This document shows positions 6,848 through 10,864 of a DNA stretch of 10,864 bases, piece by piece. The position numbers and the translations under genes were made by a program. Within the stretch, counting starts at the first letter, position 1. Each line of letters starts with the position of its first letter. The notes beneath the pieces are model-generated. The model searched no databases, had not been told where the DNA came from, and worked only from the letters and a program-made list of their open reading frames with translations. Origin of the DNA: Bacteroidia bacterium (GTDB lineage Bacteria; Bacteroidota; Bacteroidia; Bacteroidales; Azobacteroidaceae). Location: positions 1-10,864 of the forward strand of contig BNTV01000148.1 in NCBI GenBank assembly GCA_025996865.1, written 5' to 3'.

Positions 6848-8017
6848 ATGAAAATAACGGAAGTAAAAGTATGGCTCGTACAAGGAGTCAAGTATAACTG
6901 GACTTTGCTTAAGATTTATACCGACGAAGGATATACAGGCGTTGGCGAAGCTACCAATTGGCCGGGAAGCCCCATCATCTATGAGGCAGCCCGCCATGCA
7001 GGTGAACGAATCGTCGGATTGGATCCGATGCAAACCGATTTTATCTGGACAAAATTATACCGGGATCTGAACTGGATAGGCCCCTACGGAGCAAGCCTGT
7101 GCGCCATAAGTGGTATTGACATGGCTTTACTCGACTTAAAAGCTAAAGTACTGGGTGTACCCTGTTACGAATTGTTAGGTGGCCGTTATCGCAAAGACAT
7201 ATTGTTGTATGCCAATTACTGGTTTACCGGAGGCGGCCACAATGCAACGGACTACTCCGCTCAAGCGAAGAAAGTGAAAGATGCCGGTTTTACAGGATTA
7301 AAGTTCGATCCGTTCGCCCATACCAATTATCTGTACGGAGAAGATTTGTCCTCCAATCTGACACTTACCCCGCTTCAACAGGATTTGGCCTTTGATGTAT
7401 CCAAAGCTGTAAGAGATGCTGTAGGAGAGGATTTCGACATAATGATTGAAACCCATGCCATGTTGAACTACCGGATAGCGGTTAAAATGGCTGAACGTTT
7501 ATCCAAGTTGAATATTACTTGGTATGAAGAACCGGCAGGTCCTGAAAGTTCACAGACTTTGCGTGCAATGCGTGAGCGACTCCCATCAGATGTGTCCATT
7601 TGTGTCGGAGAACGGCATTATACCCGTTTTGGCATCCGTTCCTTGCTTGAAAAGCACGTTTGCGACATCATCATGCCCGACATTACGCGTTGCGGTGGTC
7701 CTTCCGAATTGAAAAGGATGGCAACCTTCGCTGAAGCTTATAACGTGCTGATAGCTCCTCATAATCCGAATGGCCCTTTATCTACATTGGCCTCTGCCCA
7801 TGTTTGTGCGGCCATTCCCAATTTCTTTCGACAGGAATTTATGTTCAACGATGTGCCTTGGCGGGATACGGTTATTGACCATCCCATTGCCGAAATGGTC
7901 TATGATGGCTGTTTGCATTTATCCGAACGTCCGGGCTTGGGAGTCGATTTGATTGAAAAAGAAATGGATAAACACCCAGGCATAGTAAAGAATCCTCCTG
8001 TAAACTTTTATATATAA
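6848..8017 (+). CDS. Enolase-superfamily (mandelate racemase-like) sugar-acid dehydratase
   Basis: This is predicted to remove water from an aldonic acid, giving a 2-keto-3-deoxy acid, with Mg2+ stabilising the enolate. The 389-residue protein has the N-terminal capping domain (1 to about 115, MKITEVKVWLV, with SGIDMALLDLKAKVLGVP at 88-105) and a TIM-like barrel. Barrel positions read in order: KFDP at 152-155 (K-x-D type), E201-T-H203 (metal ligand plus His), WYEEP at 225-229, GER at 254-256 (metal Glu), PDITRCGG at 277-284 and APHNPNGP at 303-310 (catalytic His305). This matches the galactonate-dehydratase-like subgroup of acid sugar dehydratases rather than mandelate racemase itself, which uses K-x-K. 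The third-strand ligand is Glu instead of the common Asp. Length is normal. The next gene starts 6 nt after the stop. Substrate identity cannot be fixed from sequence. Confidence 0.88.
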   Translation: MKITEVKVWLVQGVKYNWTLLKIYTDEGYTGVGEATNWPGSPIIYEAARHAGERIVGLDPMQTDFIWTKLYRDLNWIGPYGASLCAISGIDMALLDLKAKVLGVPCYELLGGRYRKDILLYANYWFTGGGHNATDYSAQAKKVKDAGFTGLKFDPFAHTNYLYGEDLSSNLTLTPLQQDLAFDVSKAVRDAVGEDFDIMIETHAMLNYRIAVKMAERLSKLNITWYEEPAGPESSQTLRAMRERLPSDVSICVGERHYTRFGIRSLLEKHVCDIIMPDITRCGGPSELKRMATFAEAYNVLIAPHNPNGPLSTLASAHVCAAIPNFFRQEFMFNDVPWRDTVIDHPIAEMVYDGCLHLSERPGLGVDLIEKEMDKHPGIVKNPPVNFYI

Positions 8018-8023
8018 TAAGGT

Positions 8024-8818
8024 ATGAGTCTTGTCATTGATTTTGAAAATAAAGTGGTGCTGATTACCGGGGTTTCATCGGGAATCGGTTTTGGTACGGC
8101 AAAAGAATTTGCAAAGGCTGGCGCAAACGTGGTCGGCTGTTCCCGTAAACCGGAAACGGACGAGCATATTATCCGCTTCAAACAGACAGTAGAAAATGAA
8201 GGTGTGCAAGTATTATATGTGCAGGCTGATGTGACGAAACCCAAAGAACTGGAGCAATTAGTCGAGAAAACGATTCAAACTTTCGGGCGATTGGATGTGC
8301 TCATATCCAATGCAGGCGTGAATGTGTTTGAAGGCTCCGGCGATTGTTCCGAAGAAAAATGGGAATATAATATGGAACTGAATCTGGCTTCTCATTGGCG
8401 TTTGGCAAAACTTTGCCGACCTTTTCTGGCCCAAAGCGGCGAAGGCGTTATTTTGCTGATGACATCCAATCATGCCTTCAGTACCATACCGGGCTGTTTT
8501 CCGTATAATGTGACTAAAACAGCTATCACCGGATTAGTCCGCAGTCTCGCCATCGAATGGGGGCCTGACATCCGGACGGTAGGCCTTGCTCCGGGATTTA
8601 TAGATACTCCCAGCAACGATACATGGTTTTATTCTTTTCCTGATGCCGAGGCAGAGCGTCAGCATACGATTGACCTGCATCCCGTCAAACGGATTGGAAC
8701 CACGGAAGAAGTCGGGGACGTATGCGTCTTCTTAACCTCTTCCAAGGCACGTTTCATCAGTGGAACAACCTTCTTGATGGACGGCGGGCGTTCGGCTTTA
8801 ATGCAAGATTCATTTTAA
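8024..8818 (+). CDS. SDR-family NAD(P)-dependent oxidoreductase
   Basis: This is a classical short-chain dehydrogenase of 264 residues that would oxidise a hydroxyl of a sugar, or of a sugar-acid intermediate, using NAD(P)+. The Rossmann motif TGVSSGIG lies at 15-22, NAG at 96-98, and the catalytic triad is S148 with YNVTK (Y161, K165); the structural Asn is likely N120 in NLASHW. PGFIDT (190-195) and a C-terminal ISGTTFLMDGGRSA strand complete the fold. S40-R41 after the second strand hints at NADP preference, but this is weak. All catalytic residues are present. In context it is either the first-step sugar 1-dehydrogenase that makes the lactone for the downstream lactonase, or a dehydrogenase of the 2-keto-3-deoxy acid. 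It starts 6 nt after the dehydratase and ends 11 nt before the lactonase. Confidence 0.9.
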   Translation: MSLVIDFENKVVLITGVSSGIGFGTAKEFAKAGANVVGCSRKPETDEHIIRFKQTVENEGVQVLYVQADVTKPKELEQLVEKTIQTFGRLDVLISNAGVNVFEGSGDCSEEKWEYNMELNLASHWRLAKLCRPFLAQSGEGVILLMTSNHAFSTIPGCFPYNVTKTAITGLVRSLAIEWGPDIRTVGLAPGFIDTPSNDTWFYSFPDAEAERQHTIDLHPVKRIGTTEEVGDVCVFLTSSKARFISGTTFLMDGGRSALMQDSF

Positions 8819-8829
8819 AGAAGCGCCTT

Positions 8830-9672
8830 ATGCAAGCTACATTATTATACCGTTGTGAAAATGAAACAGGAGAAGCCGCCACTTGGCTTCCCCGTTCGGG
8901 CGTATTCTTATGGGTTGATATTGAAAACGGACGATTGCACGAATACCATCCGAAGACAAACCGGGTCATCAATCATCCGTTTCCCGATATGGTGACGGCT
9001 ATTATACCCTCAACAAACGACGAAGAAGAAATAGTGGTAGCGTTGAAAAACAAGTTGGTTTCGTATCATTTGAAAAGCGGCCTCATGAAAGAACTGGTCA
9101 CGCTGCCCGGTATTGCGACAGAATTTAGAACGAATGATGGAAAAGCCTCGCCTGAAGGACGAATATGGCTGGGTGTCATGCACCTGGCAAACCATCAGGA
9201 GACAGGTTCGTTGTATTGTATCGAAAAAGATTTCTCCTATCGAAAAGTTTTGTCGAATCAATGTATTCCGAACGGCATGGCATGGAATCAAGCTGGCGAC
9301 AGGATGTATTATGCCGATTCAGGACGGGGTTGTATTTATCAGTTTGGGTATGACGCACAGCATGGGACGATTCAGGAGCAGGGAATTGCCGTACAAGTGC
9401 CTGCTGAATATGGTGTTCCCGATGGTATGGCAATAGATGGGGATGGTCTTCTCTGGGTGGCGCATTGGGGCGGTTTTGGTGTATATGTATGGAATCCCGT
9501 GACTGGGAAATTGATAGATAAAATAGAAGTGCCGGTTCCTTTGGTTGCTTCTTGCGCCTTTGGAGGCGAGAAGATGGACGATCTCTATATTACCACTGCG
9601 CGAACCGGTTTGTCGGATCAGGAAAAGGAACGTTTTCCTTTAAGTGGAAGTTTATTCAGCCTTAAAATTTAA
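8830..9672 (+). CDS. SMP-30/gluconolactonase-family sugar lactonase
   Basis: This is predicted to hydrolyse a sugar lactone to its aldonic acid in a metal-dependent six-bladed beta-propeller. From the ATG at 8830 the protein has 280 residues, a normal length. Family positions are visible: E15 (GEAATW, metal ligand), R100 and N102 (FRTNDGK, substrate contact region), GRIWLGVM at 110-117, N148 (PNGMAW, metal), YADSGRG at 161-167 and D198 (VPDGMAIDGDGLLWVAHWGG, metal or catalytic acid). The usual Asp after NDGK is replaced (NDGKASPEG). An upstream in-frame ATG at 8722 would add 36 residues overlapping the SDR gene; those residues lack family similarity, so 8830 is chosen. The last 38 bases (9635-9672) recur twice more near the window end as part of the fold-back structure. 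Confidence 0.88.
   Translation: MQATLLYRCENETGEAATWLPRSGVFLWVDIENGRLHEYHPKTNRVINHPFPDMVTAIIPSTNDEEEIVVALKNKLVSYHLKSGLMKELVTLPGIATEFRTNDGKASPEGRIWLGVMHLANHQETGSLYCIEKDFSYRKVLSNQCIPNGMAWNQAGDRMYYADSGRGCIYQFGYDAQHGTIQEQGIAVQVPAEYGVPDGMAIDGDGLLWVAHWGGFGVYVWNPVTGKLIDKIEVPVPLVASCAFGGEKMDDLYITTARTGLSDQEKERFPLSGSLFSLKI
9624..9641. repeat. Short parental hairpin at the fold-back point
   Basis: AAAGGAA-CGTT-TTCCTTT is a 7-bp perfect stem with a 4-nt loop inside the lactonase gene. The same 18 bases form the tip of the large palindrome at 10763-10780. One base further out the original diverges (A at 9623 against T at 10762), marking this hairpin as the place where copying switched strands. Confidence 0.85.
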
Positions 9673-9737
9673 TTAAATGGCAACAGTAGATATTCTTATT
9701 TGTGTTTGTTACTGTCTCCTGATTCTATGTATCGGGC
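9635..9737 (+). repeat. Left arm of a 103-bp perfect inverted repeat
   Basis: It spans the lactonase 3' end, the 4-nt spacer and the first 20 symporter codons plus one base. It is the exact reverse complement of 10667-10769. Identity stops at 9737: here GGGC is followed by AATCCC, whereas the other arm continues GGGC-TATTCG, the true symporter sequence. The unique DNA between the arms is 929 bp (9738-10666). Confidence 0.92.
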
Positions 9738-9844
9738 AATCCCTTTCATTCCCACAGGCAGTAAATTACTCACTAACCACGGATAAGCTTCATCTGATTT
9801 GTCCAAAGGAGCATTTAACGCAAAAGCGGCTATCCCCGGTATAA
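9677..9844 (+). pseudogene. Broken first copy of the symporter gene (20 native codons, then frame into inverted DNA)
   Basis: ATG at 9677, 4 nt after the lactonase stop, begins the symporter with MATVDILICVCYCLLILCIG. After 9737 the sequence jumps to the antisense strand of the same gene. The frame then reads unrelated residues (QSLSFPQAVNYS...) and stops at TAA 9842-9844, 55 codons in total. Only the first transmembrane start is native. The proper continuation (LFVSRTKKGE...) is found on the opposite strand from 10666 downwards. This is therefore a truncated copy, not a small protein. Confidence 0.8.
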
Positions 9845-10727
9845 CCACCAATAACGGAATGAATAATTTAATAAATCCCGCAAAGAGCATCCCGTATTGG
9901 GCTTCTTTTACCGATTTTGCCGCTAAAGCGCGCTGGATAATATACTGGTTGCATCCCCAGTAATACAGATTGGCAACCCACAATCCACCGACAATGACGG
10001 ATATGCCGGGCAGATCCATGTAACCCGGATCGGATTTATGCAGAATCAGATGGAACTTGTCACCGGCTTGAGTGTATAAATTGGAAACGCCTTTCAGCAG
10101 GCCATCCCCTTCGCCCAGGAGATTCAAGGCTACATACAAGGTGACGAGTCCGCCTGCAATCAAACAGACCACCTGAATGACATCGGTCAAGGCTACGGCT
10201 TTCAATCCTCCATAGACAGAATAAATACCCGCAAAAAGCGCCAATCCGATTATGCATATTCCCATGGGTACTCCCATCACCTTTTCCATTGTCAAGGCTC
10301 CCAAGTACAAAATGGAGGTTAGGTTGATAAAAATAAATACCATCAACCAGAAGAATGCCATGACCATTTTCACCCTTCCATCAAAGCGCTCTTCCAGGAA
10401 TTGCGGCATGGTATAGATTTTCTTTTTCAGGAAAACAGGAATGAAGAATTTAGCCACTATAACAAGTCCCAATGCCGCGATCCATTCATACGTAGCGATT
10501 CCCAAGCCAATGGCAAATCCAGAGCCTGACATGCCCACAAACTGTTCCGCCGAAATATTGGACGAGATGATAGACGCACCAATAACCCACCAGGACAAGC
10601 CCCTGCCTGCGAGGAAATAATCGCTCGTATCTTTGTGTTCCCCTTTTTTTGTGCGAGAAACGAATAGCCCGATACATAGAATCAGGAGACAGTAACAAAC
10701 ACAAATAAGAATATCTACTGTTGCCAT
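9696..10727 (-). pseudogene. Inverted, 3'-truncated copy of an SGLT-type sodium:solute symporter
   Basis: The open frame encodes 343 residues; about 330 are the N-terminal two thirds of a sodium/solute symporter (SSS family, usually 500 or more residues). It imports a sugar-like substrate with Na+ across the inner membrane. SGLT-type signatures include FLAGRGLSWWVIGASIISSN (38-57), ISAEQFVGMSGSG (58-70, with N57 and Q62 at sugar-site positions of vSGLT), YSVYGGLKAV (169-178) and NLYYWGCNQYIIQRALAAKS (253-272). Several hydrophobic segments alternate along it. At residue 330 (MKGI) the native gene ends abruptly; the last 13 residues (ARYIESGDSNKHK) are the antisense of the symporter's own start. 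It is the only antisense gene here and lies between two copies of the lactonase/symporter junction, so it is a fold-back duplicate. The family is certain; function of this copy is unlikely. Confidence 0.85.
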
Positions 10728-10769
10728 TTAATTAAATTTTAAGGCTGAATAAACTTCCACTTAAAGGAA
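10667..10769 (-). repeat. Right arm of the 103-bp inverted repeat
   Basis: Exact reverse complement of 9635-9737. Its inner edge is continuous with real symporter coding sequence, so this arm joins native DNA on that side. Its outer edge runs straight into the 4-nt loop CGTT at 10770-10773. Confidence 0.92.
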
Positions 10770-10864
10770 CGTTTTCCTTTAAGTGGAAGTTTATTCAGCC
10801 TTAAAATTTAATTAAATGGCAACAGTAGATATTCTTATTTGTGTTTGTTACTGTCTCCTGATTC
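10763..10864 (+). repeat. 102-bp direct repeat of 9624-9725
   Basis: Identical to 9624-9725 at a constant offset of 1,139 bp. It starts in the AAAGGAA stem and runs to the window end, so the match may continue. Deleting 1,139 bp between the copies would restore a continuous lactonase-symporter junction. Confidence 0.9.
10816..10864 (+). CDS. Second + copy of the symporter start (runs off the window)
   Basis: ATG at 10816 begins MATVDILICVCYCLLI, identical to the copy at 9677 (offset 1,139). It is preceded by the last 38 bases of the lactonase coding sequence and the same 4-nt gap. This is the likely start of the complete symporter gene, but only 49 bases are visible, so completeness is an inference. 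Confidence 0.6.
   Translation, partial: MATVDILICVCYCLLI

Larger units (their letters stand above)
10679..10864. repeat. Long perfect palindrome (at least 91-bp arms, 4-nt loop)
   Basis: Bases 10679-10769 are the reverse complement of 10774-10864 with only CGTT between. The right arm is cut by the window end, so the true stem may be longer. If it stops where the left inverted repeat stops, it would be 103 bp. Perfect palindromes this long with such a small loop are unstable in cells with SbcCD-type nucleases, which raises the chance of an artefact. Confidence 0.92.

Noticed and set aside
8722..8829. Upstream ATG that would extend the lactonase by 36 residues
   Set aside because: The extension overlaps the conserved C-terminus of the SDR gene and has no propeller-family features. 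The ATG at 8830 gives the expected length.
9624..9641. Hairpin inside the lactonase gene as a transcription terminator
   Set aside because: It lies within the coding sequence, has an A/T-rich 7-bp stem and is better explained as the fold-back point of the duplication.
9677..9844. A new 55-residue membrane peptide
   Set aside because: Its first 20 residues are the symporter start and the rest is the antisense of the same gene, so it is a junction product.

Overview
The window looks like chromosomal DNA of a Bacteroidota species, probably order Bacteroidales. The evidence is a textbook Bacteroides-type promoter (TTTG-N20-TACCTTTGC at 892-924), weak or absent Shine-Dalgarno sequences before most genes, and a ftsK / lolA-like / trxB gene run of a kind I associate with this phylum. 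No rRNA, tRNA, CRISPR array or insertion sequence was seen. All intact genes lie on the + strand.

Region 1 (1-771) is the 3' part of a nucleotidyltransferase-like AbiEii/AbiGii toxin-family gene whose start lies outside the window. Region 2 (772-1081) is intergenic. It holds the promoter and a possible 30-codon leader ORF (944-1036) placed directly behind the predicted transcription start and ahead of ftsK.

Region 3 (1082-5098) is a housekeeping run: FtsK/SpoIIIE DNA translocase, a secreted LolA-like lipoprotein carrier and thioredoxin reductase. The spacings are 18 and 27 nt, so the three are probably co-transcribed.

Region 4 (5255 to window end) is a compact catabolic operon: AraC-family regulator, RraA-like aldolase candidate, enolase-superfamily sugar-acid dehydratase, SDR dehydrogenase, SMP-30-type lactonase and an SGLT-type sodium/sugar symporter. 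Gaps are 4 to 30 nt. Together they suggest a non-phosphorylative oxidative route: uptake, oxidation to a lactone, hydrolysis to the sugar acid, dehydration to a 2-keto-3-deoxy acid, then aldol cleavage. No kinase is present and the substrate cannot be read from the sequence.

The most striking structure is at the end. The symporter begins on the + strand at 9677, breaks after 20 codons at position 9737, and the sequence then continues as the reverse complement of the same gene (10727 down to 9738). At a 4-nt loop (10770-10773) it turns again into a second + copy of the lactonase end and symporter start, which runs off the window. This gives a 103-bp perfect inverted repeat, a palindrome of at least 91 bp per arm, and a 102-bp direct repeat offset by 1,139 bp. 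The second turn sits on a 7-bp hairpin already present in the parental sequence (9624-9641). This is the signature of a template-switch fold-back: a real inverted duplication, or a library/assembly chimera. It needs to be settled before the symporter is annotated as broken.
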